Positions 54,308 to 63,140 of a stretch of DNA of 64,000 bases are shown here, in pieces. This DNA is from CAVPDA01 sp963702495 (GTDB taxonomy: Bacteria; Pseudomonadota; Gammaproteobacteria; Burkholderiales; Rhodocyclaceae), in the NCBI GenBank assembly GCA_963702495.1, contig CAVPDA010000017.1, positions 14,617 to 78,616 of the forward strand, written 5' to 3'. Under the pieces are notes generated by a model that searched no databases, was not told the origin of the DNA, and worked only from the letters and a program-made list of their open reading frames with translations. Numbering within the stretch: the first letter of the stretch is position 1; every line of letters begins with the position of its first letter. Position numbers and translations under genes: made by a program.

Positions 54308-56152
54308 CTATCGGGCTATCTTCAGCCGCAGCGCGGACAATTCGTCCTGCAGATCGCCGGCTGACATGGTTTTGAATCGGGGGGGCATCAGCGACCGGCG
54401 CGAGGTCTCGGAAACCGCAAGCAATTCCATGAACCGGATCATGTCGCGCTCCTGGGGTGGAATGAAATCGTCGGCCGCTCGGCGGAAGAGTTCTGCGGTG
54501 AGCGAGCCGCCCTCACGCTCGGCGAACTCCAGCCCCAGCAACGCAACGGCTTCCAGGTCGGCGTTCGAATAGCCGTCCATTCCGCCACACAGCGCTTCTA
54601 ACGCGCCGGTGTCCAGATTCGTGCTGGCGCCATAGCGGCGCAGGATCGCCTGCACGATGGCCGAACGCTCGGCGGCCGAATCGGGGTAGAAGAAGGGGAT
54701 CTTGCGGTCCAGGCGGCCCGGGCGCTTGATGTCGGTATCGAGCTTGTCCGGCCGGTTGGTCATCAGGATGAACAGCACTTGGCCGCGGTTGTCCGGGTCG
54801 GACATGAACTCCTTCAGGCGGGCAATGACACGGGAGCTGGTGCCGCCGTCCGAGTCTTCGCTGCCGCTGCCGAAGCTGCGGTCTCCCTCGTCGATGACCA
54901 GCGCGATCGGCCCCATCGCCTTCACGGTGGCGAGTACCCTTTCCAGGTTCGATTCGGTGGCGCCCACCCATTTCGAGCGGAAGTTCTTCAGCGCCACGCC
55001 CGAGAGTCCGGCCTCTTTCAGGAACGCCTTGATCACGAAAGTCTTGCCTGCGCCCATCGCACCCACGGCGAGCAAGCCCATCGGGGCGCGGGCGCGGTCG
55101 CCGGCCTTGATGGACTTCGCGATCGCCATCAACTCGGACTTGATTTGTTCGTTTCCGCCCACCGCTTCGAGGCCATGCCGGGTCTCGACGAACTCGATCA
55201 GCCCAGCGCATTCCTTCTCGATCAGTTCGCGCTTGCGCTTGCGTACCGCCTGCAGCATCTCCTGATCCGGATCCGCATCCTCCGGAACAGGCTTCGCCGG
55301 GTCGATCAGGCGCCGAATCTCGTCCGGTGTCATCCCCGCGGTGATCGAGGCGAGCTTCGCGGCACGATCCGTGGCATTGGGGGACCCGGCAATCAACCCG
55401 GCAATCAATGCGTGGCGTTCGGTTTCGCTCAGCCCGGGCCCTTCCCCCGACACGATGCTCGCGATCTGGATCGCGCGCAGGCCGGCGGTGTGGTCAGCCA
55501 GGCGTGCCACCTGTTTCTCGGACATCTTCGGGGCATAGTGCCGTATCGCCGCCTCTCGGGCACTGCGGTCGGGCATCGGCACTTCCACCGCCGCAACCCG
55601 CGGGTTGGTAAGAAGAACAGGGTTGATTTCGGCCAGGGACTCTGTCACCAGCAGCACCACGTTGTCCGCTGCGGCGAGCGAGTCGTCCAGCGACCAGCGG
55701 TGCAAGGCCGTGAGGGCCGCACGCTCGTCCATCGAGAGGAAATGCGGCTCGGCGGCCGGGAAGATGGTTCCCGCATAAGTAATCAGCACGGCAGTCGAAC
55801 CGTCTTCCCGCATGCGCCGCTCCAGCGCATCGAAGATTCCGCCGAGGCCCTTCCCTTCCAGGTGCGCATACAGCGCCTGCCGCTCGTCGTCGGCACTGCC
55901 CTGAAGGTAGCGCACCCCGCGATCGACGCTCAGCTCGATGATGCGCCGCTTGTTGTCCTTGAGCAGGACGCCCGACAGAAACTCCATCAGGGAATAGGCC
56001 TTGCCGTCCGAAAGATACCGGTCGAAGACATTGCGGTAGAGCACGAACACCGATGCTTCGCCCGCCAGATACTTCTGGCGCACAGCATCGGCCCACGCCG
56101 GCAAGGCAAGGGAGCGCTTGGAGTCCGCAGTCATCTTGGGCGAGCCCGACAC
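54308..56152 (-). CDS. AAA+ ATPase of the PspA-linked cluster
   Basis: A 614-residue protein with two ATPase-like tiers. Residues 1-250 look like a degenerate AAA module without Walker A. Residues 325-614 are an active AAA+ domain: GAMGAGKT at 364-371, LVIDEGD at 418-424, sensor FILMTNRPD at 461-469, arginine finger region RPGRLDRKIPF at 477-487. The two-tier form resembles Ycf46-type ATPases. The GTG at 56152 directly abuts the stop of the PspA-like gene; an ATG at 56134 is the alternative start. Probably remodels the PspA-like polymer or membrane complex. Confidence 0.8.
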   Translation of the reverse strand: MSGSPKMTADSKRSLALPAWADAVRQKYLAGEASVFVLYRNVFDRYLSDGKAYSLMEFLSGVLLKDNKRRIIELSVDRGVRYLQGSADDERQALYAHLEGKGLGGIFDALERRMREDGSTAVLITYAGTIFPAAEPHFLSMDERAALTALHRWSLDDSLAAADNVVLLVTESLAEINPVLLTNPRVAAVEVPMPDRSAREAAIRHYAPKMSEKQVARLADHTAGLRAIQIASIVSGEGPGLSETERHALIAGLIAGSPNATDRAAKLASITAGMTPDEIRRLIDPAKPVPEDADPDQEMLQAVRKRKRELIEKECAGLIEFVETRHGLEAVGGNEQIKSELMAIAKSIKAGDRARAPMGLLAVGAMGAGKTFVIKAFLKEAGLSGVALKNFRSKWVGATESNLERVLATVKAMGPIALVIDEGDRSFGSGSEDSDGGTSSRVIARLKEFMSDPDNRGQVLFILMTNRPDKLDTDIKRPGRLDRKIPFFYPDSAAERSAIVQAILRRYGASTNLDTGALEALCGGMDGYSNADLEAVALLGLEFAEREGGSLTAELFRRAADDFIPPQERDMIRFMELLAVSETSRRSLMPPRFKTMSAGDLQDELSALRLKIAR

Positions 56153-56863
56153 TTACATGGATTTTCCGGCTGCGCTCGGCTGCGCGGCACGCGCCCGCTT
56201 CAGCTCTTCGAGCTGCTGGCGGGCCGTCACTGCGCCGCTGCTCTGGCGCAGCTTCGCGAGCTGCACGTCGAGATCGGAGTCGCGCAGTTCCTGGCCCATC
56301 TTCGCCTGTGCAACCGTGTTCTTGATGTGTTCGCGCACGTTGTCCAGCGCGCGCACCTCTGCATCCACCGAAAGGCCTTCCAGCTGATTCTGGATCTTCA
56401 CCCGAGCCTGCGCGCTGGTCATCTGGGCCAGCATCCGGTCCTTCTCGTCCTTGAGCTTCTGGATCTCGTTCTTCACCTGCAGCAGCGAGCCCTTCGCGTC
56501 CTCCGCGTCGCTCCTTGCCTGGTCCATCTCGCCGGAAAGCTCCTTGATGCTCGCATCGAGGGCGTTTTTCTTCTGGATCAGTACCACCGCCAGGTTGTCT
56601 TGGTTGGTCGCAAGTGCCGTGTTCAGGTCCGCGTTCACCGCCTCAAGCTCCTGCTTTGCCTTCTCCAACCGGGCGCTGATGTCCTCGCGCCGACGCAGTA
56701 TGGCCGCGGTTGCCATCTTGAGCTTGTCGTACTTGGTGATCATGGAGTCGATGGCGTTCTGGTAGGCAATCTCGGGGTGCCGCTTTTCCACATCGGTGAG
56801 CCACAGCGACACGAAGCCTTGCCACAGGTTGGCCAGCCGTGCCAGTAGGTTGATGTCAGCCAT
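56153..56863 (-). CDS. PspA/IM30-family coiled-coil protein
   Basis: A 236-residue protein, nearly all coiled coil after an amphipathic N-terminus (ADINLLARLANLWQGFVSLW). Length, the heptad-rich middle (VLIQKKNALDASIKELSGEM) and the NQLEGLSVDAEVRALDNVRE segment match PspA/IM30/Vipp1 proteins, which are bacterial ESCRT-III relatives that bind and stabilise the inner membrane. Start at 56863 with GAGGACC upstream; longer frames lack a site. Followed without gap by the AAA+ ATPase gene. Confidence 0.75.
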   Translation of the reverse strand: MADINLLARLANLWQGFVSLWLTDVEKRHPEIAYQNAIDSMITKYDKLKMATAAILRRREDISARLEKAKQELEAVNADLNTALATNQDNLAVVLIQKKNALDASIKELSGEMDQARSDAEDAKGSLLQVKNEIQKLKDEKDRMLAQMTSAQARVKIQNQLEGLSVDAEVRALDNVREHIKNTVAQAKMGQELRDSDLDVQLAKLRQSSGAVTARQQLEELKRARAAQPSAAGKSM

Positions 56864-56989
56864 GATGTTCGGTCCTCTCTCTGTTTCTACGGTAGAAGGG
56901 TTGTTCGAGTACGCCGGGCCTACGATGTGTCGCACGATGTCAAGCAAGGCGAAGAAATGGTCGAAGGGTCACGCCAGGCCACGGGGAAG

Positions 56990-57868
56990 CTACGACGTCT
57001 GCTGCCTCGCAGCGGCCGCACGCTTGGCGTTCGCTCCGGCGGCATGCAGGGGCACCACGAGTCCGGGGATGACGTCCTCCATTTCCCCTGCCAGCTCCAC
57101 CTCGATTTCCTCGCGAAGGCGGAGGTTGCCGACGGCCTCCGTCAGTTTGGCGCCGATTTCGTGCGATGTCGGCGCGGCTATGATCGTCTGGTAGATCTCC
57201 TCCATCTGGTCCGGGATTGAGACAAGGGCTGCCTCCAGGGCGGTCTTCCGGCCCAACATGCGGCGGTGGCGCCCCGCCAGCGCCAAGTAGTCATTGCGCG
57301 CCTTATTGAGCTGCTTGACATCCATGCCGGGGTGCTGCGTTGCGAGTTCGCGGTCGATGTTATGTACCCGCGTATCGATCTCGCCAAGATCGATCGATGC
57401 GGCGCGATCCTCGATCACCAGCAGTGCGAGTCTCGCGTAGAGGAAATCGAGGCTGGCGTCGTCGAGCTTCTCGACATCCCGCGCCGACAACTGCGTGCCG
57501 CGGTCGGCAGCGAGCCTGTACAACGACTCGATCCGTTGCTGCATCCGGCCATAGGTTTCGATGGTTCGGTCAATTCGGTTTCGGCTCTGCACGCGGCGTT
57601 GGATTTCTTCCGTCAGATGCGCACGCGCCGACTCCCGCGCGATCGCGCGATACCTGCGATCGACCCTGTCGCGAAACGTAATCGATGAGGGAACGTACAT
57701 CGCAGCAATCACCTCGCCGGCAGCAAGCGCGATCAGCGGAATCGCGCCGACCCCGAAACCGAAGGGAATGGACAGCACGGCTGCAGTTGCCCCCGCTCCA
57801 AGCACGGCATAGACGTTGCCCTGGCTCGTCAGCCACTCCATGAAATAGGGCGGCTTCTTCTCGTCCAC
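56990..57868 (-). CDS. Membrane-anchored coiled-coil protein
   Basis: A 292-residue protein: two hydrophobic segments near the N-terminus (VYAVLGAGATAAVLSIPFGF and VGAIPLIALAAGEVIAAMYV), then a long alpha-helical cytoplasmic region (RVQSRNRIDRTIETYGRMQQ, RRMLGRKTALEAALVSIPDQ). No family recognised. Start chosen at the GTG (57868) because GAGGG lies upstream at the end of the ABC ATPase gene; the ATG at 57841 is the alternative. It may tether the PspA-like polymer to the transporter. 126 bases separate it from the PspA-like gene. Confidence 0.65.
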   Translation of the reverse strand: MDEKKPPYFMEWLTSQGNVYAVLGAGATAAVLSIPFGFGVGAIPLIALAAGEVIAAMYVPSSITFRDRVDRRYRAIARESARAHLTEEIQRRVQSRNRIDRTIETYGRMQQRIESLYRLAADRGTQLSARDVEKLDDASLDFLYARLALLVIEDRAASIDLGEIDTRVHNIDRELATQHPGMDVKQLNKARNDYLALAGRHRRMLGRKTALEAALVSIPDQMEEIYQTIIAAPTSHEIGAKLTEAVGNLRLREEIEVELAGEMEDVIPGLVVPLHAAGANAKRAAAARQQTS

Positions 57869-57879
57869 CGGCGCGGCCC

Positions 57880-58764
57880 TCAGACCGTCACCCGCAGTGA
57901 ACCCTTGCCCGGGCTCACCTTGTGAAGCTGGTCCAGGATCCGCTCTTCGAGCTTCACAGCCTCGCTGGAGCGCTGCCACGCCGCAGAACGGGGCCGCGGC
58001 TCAGTGATCACGAAATCGTCCGCTACCTTGGCCGGTTGCGTCGATAGCACGATTACCCGGTCACCCAGCGCGAGCGCTTCGGTGACGTCGTGGGTGACGA
58101 AGACCACCAGACAGGGCCGGTCGTTGTATAGCTTGACGAGAAGGTGTTGCATTTCCTCCCGCGTCTGTGCGTCCAGAGCGCCGAATGGCTCATCCATGAG
58201 CAGGATGCGCGGGCGCAGCACCAAGGCTCGCGCAAGTGCCACACGCTGATTCTGTCCGCCGGAAAGCTGCGCCGGCCGCAGGTCCTTCTTGTCGGTGAGA
58301 CCAACCGCGTCCAGCATTTGCGCCACCCGGTCGCGCCATTCTCCTTCCGGCACCCTCTGGCGCCACAGCTTCAGGCGAAACGGGAAGGCGACGTTCTCGA
58401 ACACCGTAAGGTCCGGCCGATTGGCGTAGCGCTGGAACACCATCACCGAATCGTCGTGGGCGCCGTCGCAGGGCCTGCCGTCGATCAGAACTGCTCCGGA
58501 CGTCGGCGTCTTGACACCCATCGGGCGCACGCCGCCCATCATGTGGAGGATGGTGCTCTTGCCGCAGCCGGAGGGCCCCAAAAGCATGTTGATGCCGGGG
58601 CGCTCGAAAGCGAGGTTGATGCCGCCGACCACGCGGGTCACCCCGCCATCTGGCGCGGGATACTCCTGGACGATGTCCTTGAGCGCGATGCTGATCGAAT
58701 CCTGCTTTCTCGGTTGGGCGCTCTGGACTGAGGCCGCGGAGGCGCTCACTGTTGGGTCTCCCAT
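57880..58764 (-). CDS. ABC transporter ATPase (NitT/TauT type)
   Basis: A 294-residue ABC ATPase: Walker A GPSGCGKST, Q-loop VFQRYANRPDLTVFENVAFP, signature LSGGQNQR, Walker B LLMDEPFGALD, switch histidine VTHD. Close in pattern to nitrate/sulfonate/taurine importers (SsuB/TauB). The Q-loop YANRPDL is unusual. Overlaps the permease gene by 19 bases. The transported substance is unknown. Confidence 0.9.
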   Translation of the reverse strand: MGDPTVSASAASVQSAQPRKQDSISIALKDIVQEYPAPDGGVTRVVGGINLAFERPGINMLLGPSGCGKSTILHMMGGVRPMGVKTPTSGAVLIDGRPCDGAHDDSVMVFQRYANRPDLTVFENVAFPFRLKLWRQRVPEGEWRDRVAQMLDAVGLTDKKDLRPAQLSGGQNQRVALARALVLRPRILLMDEPFGALDAQTREEMQHLLVKLYNDRPCLVVFVTHDVTEALALGDRVIVLSTQPAKVADDFVITEPRPRSAAWQRSSEAVKLEERILDQLHKVSPGKGSLRVTV

Positions 58765-59543
58765 GGATAAAGCTTGCGCTTTGCGAATAGCATCAGCTGG
58801 TAGGTGGCGAGCGCCAGCGCGATGATTACGATGATGCCGGCGAACACCTGGTCCCAGGCACTGAACCGCCGCGCATTCTGAATCAGTTGTCCCAGTCCGA
58901 CTTTGGCGTTGACGTATTCCGCCACCGTGATGTAGGTCCACATCACGGACACGGCCACGATGAGGGCGTCGGCAATGCGCGGCATCGCCATGGGCAGGAC
59001 CGCCTTGCGGATGCACTCCCACGGCGTTGCGCCAAGATCGCGCGCGCCGATCCAGTAGCTCTGGGGTACCGCCTGAATGGCATCGCGTACCATCGGAATC
59101 AGATAGACCACCGCGCCGATGAACAGGAAGGCGACCTTCATGGCCTCGCCGATCCCCAACCACATCACCAGGATCGGCAGGAGTGCAACCACCGGCGCGG
59201 AGCGAAACGGATCCACCAACGGCGATAGCGCTGCATTGACCCGCGGCGCTGCACCCATGGCGATACCGATGGGAATCCCGATGGCGACCACGAGGATACC
59301 GGCCACGACCAACCGCCCCACCGACCACAGCGTGGCGGTGGCAAGCAGGCTTTCCCCCTCATGCCAAGTGAGATACGACATTGCGGACGCCACATCCCAG
59401 GGCGCCGGCAGTCGGGTCGGGCTTACCCACCCGGACGCAGCAAGCCCCGCCCAGAGCAACAGGACTGCCGCCACCGCGCTCAGGCCCAGCACCTTGCGCT
59501 GCCCCGGCGTCAGGGTAGCGTAGGGATTCCAAAAATCGGCCAT
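58746..59543 (-). CDS. ABC transporter permease (BPD_transp_1, NitT/TauT type)
   Basis: A 265-residue inner-membrane protein with six or so helices and the EAA-type cytoplasmic loop (GARDLGATPWECIRKAVLPM AMP). Resembles SsuC/TauC permeases. Start ATG 59543. The binding-protein gene lies 7 bases upstream and the ATPase gene overlaps downstream, so a complete importer is encoded. Confidence 0.9.
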   Translation of the reverse strand: MADFWNPYATLTPGQRKVLGLSAVAAVLLLWAGLAASGWVSPTRLPAPWDVASAMSYLTWHEGESLLATATLWSVGRLVVAGILVVAIGIPIGIAMGAAPRVNAALSPLVDPFRSAPVVALLPILVMWLGIGEAMKVAFLFIGAVVYLIPMVRDAIQAVPQSYWIGARDLGATPWECIRKAVLPMAMPRIADALIVAVSVMWTYITVAEYVNAKVGLGQLIQNARRFSAWDQVFAGIIVIIALALATYQLMLFAKRKLYPWETQQ

Positions 59544-59550
59544 CGCCGTT

Positions 59551-61245
59551 CTATCGCCCGCCGAACACCGCGACACGGGTGGTGCGGTTCATCGCCCGGC
59601 AATCCTCCGTAGAGAGCCCTTCGGCGGCCGCATTGGCCTCGTTGCACAAGGGGCGGTCCGGGCCGTTGCCGACGATCTTGAATCGGTCACGCGGGAATTC
59701 CCATTGCGCAACCAGATAGTCCACCACGGTGCGTGCGCGCGCCGCAGACAACCGCATGTTGGTCTCGCGGGCACCGGTAGCGTCCGAATTGCCGCTGACC
59801 TCGAAGTAGGCCTTGCCATTGTTCTCGATGAACGGGACCATTTCGGTATCGACGGTCTTTTGTGCGCGCTTGGTGAGCTCGGACGAGCCGGAGGCAAAGC
59901 CGACCATGACCGGCTTGGTGACGATGGCGGTAGTCCTGGACGCTTCCTGCAATGCCGTCTGGGTGAAGGTCTCCTGGGGCTTCGCCGCGGCGGCCGCCGC
60001 CGCGCTGTTGCGTGCCAGAATGCCCTTGATGAAGCGGTAGTCGAAGCTGTCCTGGGGGGCAATGACAGGGGAGTTCGGATTGGCGAGCGCGCCCGCCTTG
60101 CGATAGATCTCGTCGAAGCGGCGGTACACGCGTTCGTAATGGTTCGGCCCGCCGGCAAGACCCAGGATGCGGGCATTGTCTTCGACACCGGTCCACACGA
60201 GATTGCCGAACAGACCCTTGATGAACGGCCGCCCTTCCTTGTCGGCAAGCAGCTTGAAGAACTCCTCGGTCTTGACCAGCGCCTCCACGGCGCTGTCCGG
60301 ATTGGCCTTCGCTGCCTCGACGCCTTCCATCCATCCCTCGACGAACTTCTGGACCTGGGATTGGCCCTCAGCGGAGGCCAGAACGCGCGAATCGCACACC
60401 ATGACGTCGAAGATCAGGTTCGTTGCCGTCTTCGTCGAATAGACGACGTGGGCCCCCTTGACGTTGCGCACAGCCAGCGACAGGTCCGGATCCCACAGCA
60501 CGGCTGCATCCACGTTGCCGGATTCCAGCGCCGCGCGCACGCCTGCCGTGCCTTCCTCGGCGTTGATGAATACCGTCTTGATGCTTTCCTTCTTGCGGGC
60601 CGTGAGCGAGGAATTCTCGATCGCGTCGATCAGCATGCCGTGCGACGGCGTGAACTGAAGCAGTGCCACCGAACGCCCCGCAAGATCCTCGATGGAGCGA
60701 ATCTGCGCATCGCGTGCGATCACCGCATCGCCGCCCTGGGTGTTATCCACGATCATCACCGCGCGGGCATCCAGCTTGGCGTTGCGCAGGTTCGGCTGTT
60801 CCTGCGCCCAGAAGTCCGAGGTGCGCCAGGCGCATTGCGCGGCGCCCGACTCGAAGATGGTCGAGAGCGTCGGAATGTCGTCCTGGATGACGAATTCGAT
60901 GTTCGCGCCCTTCTTTGCGTAGATCGAACCCGGTTGCGTCGTAAGGCTGTTGCCGTTGGCCACCAGCGCCGGCGCGTAGCCGTGGAAACTCACCAGGCTG
61001 ACCTTGAGGGACTTGCCCGGCATTGTTGTTGCGGCCCCTTTCGGGCCGGACGATGCCGCCACCTCCGGGTTTGCCGGCGCCGGCGGAGCGACCCCTTTGC
61101 CTTGCGCCGGCGTGGTAACTGACTCCGATCCGCTGCCCACCGAACCGAAGCGTTCCTTGAGCCCGAAATTCCAGGCCGCCGATCCGGCGGCAGCGAGCAC
61201 GATGACCGTGATCAGTCCCTTTGCGAGGGGGGTTAGTTGAGCCAT
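59551..61245 (-). CDS. Membrane-anchored solute-binding protein fused to OmpA domain
   Basis: A 564-residue fusion. Residues 8-27 form an uncleaved-looking membrane anchor (LAKGLITVIVLAAAGSAAWN); 35-78 are a proline/glycine linker; about 79-420 form a NitT/TauT-type periplasmic binding domain (KVSLVSFHGYAPALVANGNS, QGGDAVIARDAQIRSIEDLA). About 445-564 form an OmpA-like peptidoglycan-binding domain (GFASGSSELT, GNSDATGARETNMRLSAARA, key D and R present). Start 61245 with AGGAGGT. This would tie the transporter to the cell wall. The ligand is unknown. Confidence 0.85.
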   Translation of the reverse strand: MAQLTPLAKGLITVIVLAAAGSAAWNFGLKERFGSVGSGSESVTTPAQGKGVAPPAPANPEVAASSGPKGAATTMPGKSLKVSLVSFHGYAPALVANGNSLTTQPGSIYAKKGANIEFVIQDDIPTLSTIFESGAAQCAWRTSDFWAQEQPNLRNAKLDARAVMIVDNTQGGDAVIARDAQIRSIEDLAGRSVALLQFTPSHGMLIDAIENSSLTARKKESIKTVFINAEEGTAGVRAALESGNVDAAVLWDPDLSLAVRNVKGAHVVYSTKTATNLIFDVMVCDSRVLASAEGQSQVQKFVEGWMEGVEAAKANPDSAVEALVKTEEFFKLLADKEGRPFIKGLFGNLVWTGVEDNARILGLAGGPNHYERVYRRFDEIYRKAGALANPNSPVIAPQDSFDYRFIKGILARNSAAAAAAAKPQETFTQTALQEASRTTAIVTKPVMVGFASGSSELTKRAQKTVDTEMVPFIENNGKAYFEVSGNSDATGARETNMRLSAARARTVVDYLVAQWEFPRDRFKIVGNGPDRPLCNEANAAAEGLSTEDCRAMNRTTRVAVFGGR

Positions 61246-61262
61246 GCTCTCTACCTCCTGGT

Positions 61263-61928
61263 TCAATTCTGTTGAGAGAAGCTCGCCGGGATCTCGGCGA
61301 ACCGCTCGATTTCCTTGTTCATTCGGCGCACCTCACGTGCGGCCGCCTCGCGCGTAGCACGAAGCTCCGCCTCGAGACCGGTCGTCTCCTGCGCCGCCTT
61401 GGCCACCTCGCGCTCTAGCAGCCGCTCCAGTTCCGAGATCTGGGCTCGAATCTCGGCCGTGGCACGCTCCACAGCGGCCTTGCCTTCCACGACCCTGGCA
61501 CTGACGTCCTGCTCCACTGTCGCGACTTGCGCCGACAGGCGCTGCTTGTAAGCCTCCAGCGCGGCCATCTTGCGTTGTGCATCCAGCACCGGATCTGAGA
61601 TCTGCCACGTGTCGTCGGCCGCATCCATCGCCAGCACGGCCGTCTGGCGCGTTGTCGGATCCATTGCGCGCAATCCATCCAGCAGGCGCAACAGCTTTTC
61701 CGCCGGGAAAGGCGACGGCGATACCCCGGCCAGAGCGAAGATGTCGTCCAGCGCAACGCCTTCGTCGATACCGCCTTCGGGCACCGGCAATGGTGAAATC
61801 GGAATTTCGGCCGCCGGGACCCCTGGCGAATCCGTAGTCGCCTCGTCAGGGGACGCCGAGACCGCACTCTCGTCCACTGACAGTTCGACCAGCTTGGCCC
61901 TTGCAAGAAACCGCATCAGTCCCTTCAT
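61263..61928 (-). CDS. Coiled-coil protein, first gene of the nine-gene block
   Basis: A 221-residue soluble protein: acidic proline-rich N-terminal half (PAAEIPISPLPVPEGGIDEG), then a long charged coiled coil (YKQRLSAQVATVEQDVSARV, RTREAAAREVRRMNKEIE type heptads). No signal peptide or membrane helix. No family recognised. The start is the second ATG (61928), which has GGAGGA at proper distance; the ATG at 61934 is too close. 17 bases upstream of the binding-protein gene. Confidence 0.65.
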   Translation of the reverse strand: MKGLMRFLARAKLVELSVDESAVSASPDEATTDSPGVPAAEIPISPLPVPEGGIDEGVALDDIFALAGVSPSPFPAEKLLRLLDGLRAMDPTTRQTAVLAMDAADDTWQISDPVLDAQRKMAALEAYKQRLSAQVATVEQDVSARVVEGKAAVERATAEIRAQISELERLLEREVAKAAQETTGLEAELRATREAAAREVRRMNKEIERFAEIPASFSQQN

Positions 61929-62117
61929 CAACATTCCTCCAAGGAGACAAATGTGACTCTATTGCAAGTCCAATTACATATGCAAGGCTATTCTGCGGGA
62001 CAGGAGGTCGTTCGACTACGAGCGCCCTTGGCTCCCGCTTGCGGCAACTTGGCAGTACCCGCGATAGAGCGGTCGAAGCCGAACACGGGTTTGCCACTCA
62101 CCCTCGATGGGGCGGCG
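61929..62117 (-). promoter_or_regulatory. Presumed promoter region of the nine-gene block
   Basis: AT-richer DNA (for example TGCAAGTCCAATTACATATG) directly upstream of the first gene. A TTGCAT box with a 17-base spacer is followed only by a poor -10 (ATAGAG), and no sigma54-type GG-N10-GC element was found. The position is inferred from gene order only. Confidence 0.3.
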
Positions 62118-62440
62118 ATGGACAGCGCCCAGTCGGATCAGTGGAACCGCCACCTGCAGCGGGTCCTGAGCAGGACGCGCTGTTTGGGCCACGGTTGCAG
62201 GGTTTGCGCCAGAGGCAGTACGCGATCAGCGAACTGCGTCGGCAACTCCATGCGGCCCATCGCGCAGGACCGGGTAGGACCGCGCAGGCTTTCTCGCGAG
62301 TGCAGGCTGAGTGGATGAAATGGCTTCCCCGGCCAGCTACCGCCGAGGCGCCGAACGGGGTGCCGCACTTCCCGGGTCTGGCGGAGGGTATCCAGGCAGC
62401 GATCGAGGTGGCGATGCGCGAGAATAGGCACGTCGCGTGA
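62118..62440 (+). pseudogene. Possible frameshifted small gene
   Basis: MDSAQSDQWNRHLQRVLS reads in one frame and, after a shift near 62170, QDALFGPRLQGLRQRQYAIS and ELRRQLHAAHRAGPGRTAQA continue in another to 62440. The two halves together look like a helical protein of about 105 residues. Not recognised; could be coincidence. Confidence 0.3.
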
Positions 62441-62489
62441 CCGCTAAATCAGAATCGTACGGGTTACGCCGCTTTGACTGGAGTTTCCC

Positions 62490-63140
62490 TTGACGTCATC
62501 ACAAAGGCGCCAGCGCCTGCTTTTGGTCGGCAGCACGGGTGCGGTCGGCCGACACGTGTTGCGCCTGGCATTGGCCGACCCCCGCGTCGAGCGGGTCATC
62601 GCGCTGACTCGTCGGCCGCTGCCGGCGCAAGCCAAGCTGGAAAACCCGGTCGTCGATTTCCGCCATTTGCCGCCCGATGCGCCGTGGTGGCAGGTCGATG
62701 CCGCGATCTGTACGCTGGGCACGACGATCAAGACGGCCGGCTCGCAAGAGGCCTTCGCCGCGATCGACCGCGACCTGCCGGTGCAGGTGGCCAGCGTAGC
62801 ACGACAGGCGGGCGCAACGCGTTTCGCGCTGATCTCCTCGCTCGGCGCGAGCCTTGGCGCGAACTTCTACCTGCGCACGAAGGCCGAGGCCGAAGCCGGA
62901 ATCCGCCGTCTCGGCTATCCGAGCTACACCATCGTGCGGCCCTCGCTGATCGACGCCGAGCGCGACGTGTCGCGCCCCGGGGAGCAGGTCGCGCTGGTTG
63001 CGGCGCGGCTATTCCGGTCCCTGATTCCTCGCCGTTACCGGGCGGTCAAGGCGGAGCGAATCGCGCGGGCGCTGCTTGAAGGGGTGTTGCGGGACCGGCC
63101 CGGCGAGCGCATTGTCGAATCCGAACAACTGCAGGACTGA
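62490..63140 (+). CDS. Atypical SDR-family NAD(P)-binding protein
   Basis: A 216-residue Rossmann protein (LLLVGSTGAVGRHVLRLALA), similar to HTATIP2/YwnB-like oxidoreductases. NAD(P) motif GSTGAVG; FALISSLGASLGANFYLRTK carries the S-x-Y-x3-K-like catalytic positions. TTG start at 62490 with GGAG upstream. Cytoplasmic; substrate unknown. Stands alone downstream of the divergent nine-gene block. Confidence 0.75.
   Translation: MTSSQRRQRLLLVGSTGAVGRHVLRLALADPRVERVIALTRRPLPAQAKLENPVVDFRHLPPDAPWWQVDAAICTLGTTIKTAGSQEAFAAIDRDLPVQVASVARQAGATRFALISSLGASLGANFYLRTKAEAEAGIRRLGYPSYTIVRPSLIDAERDVSRPGEQVALVAARLFRSLIPRRYRAVKAERIARALLEGVLRDRPGERIVESEQLQD

Noticed and set aside
61929..62060. Sigma54-type promoter (as used by classical psp operons) upstream of the nine-gene block
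   Set aside because: No GG-N10-GC pair with the TGGCAC/TTGCA pattern; the only GG and GC are four bases apart.
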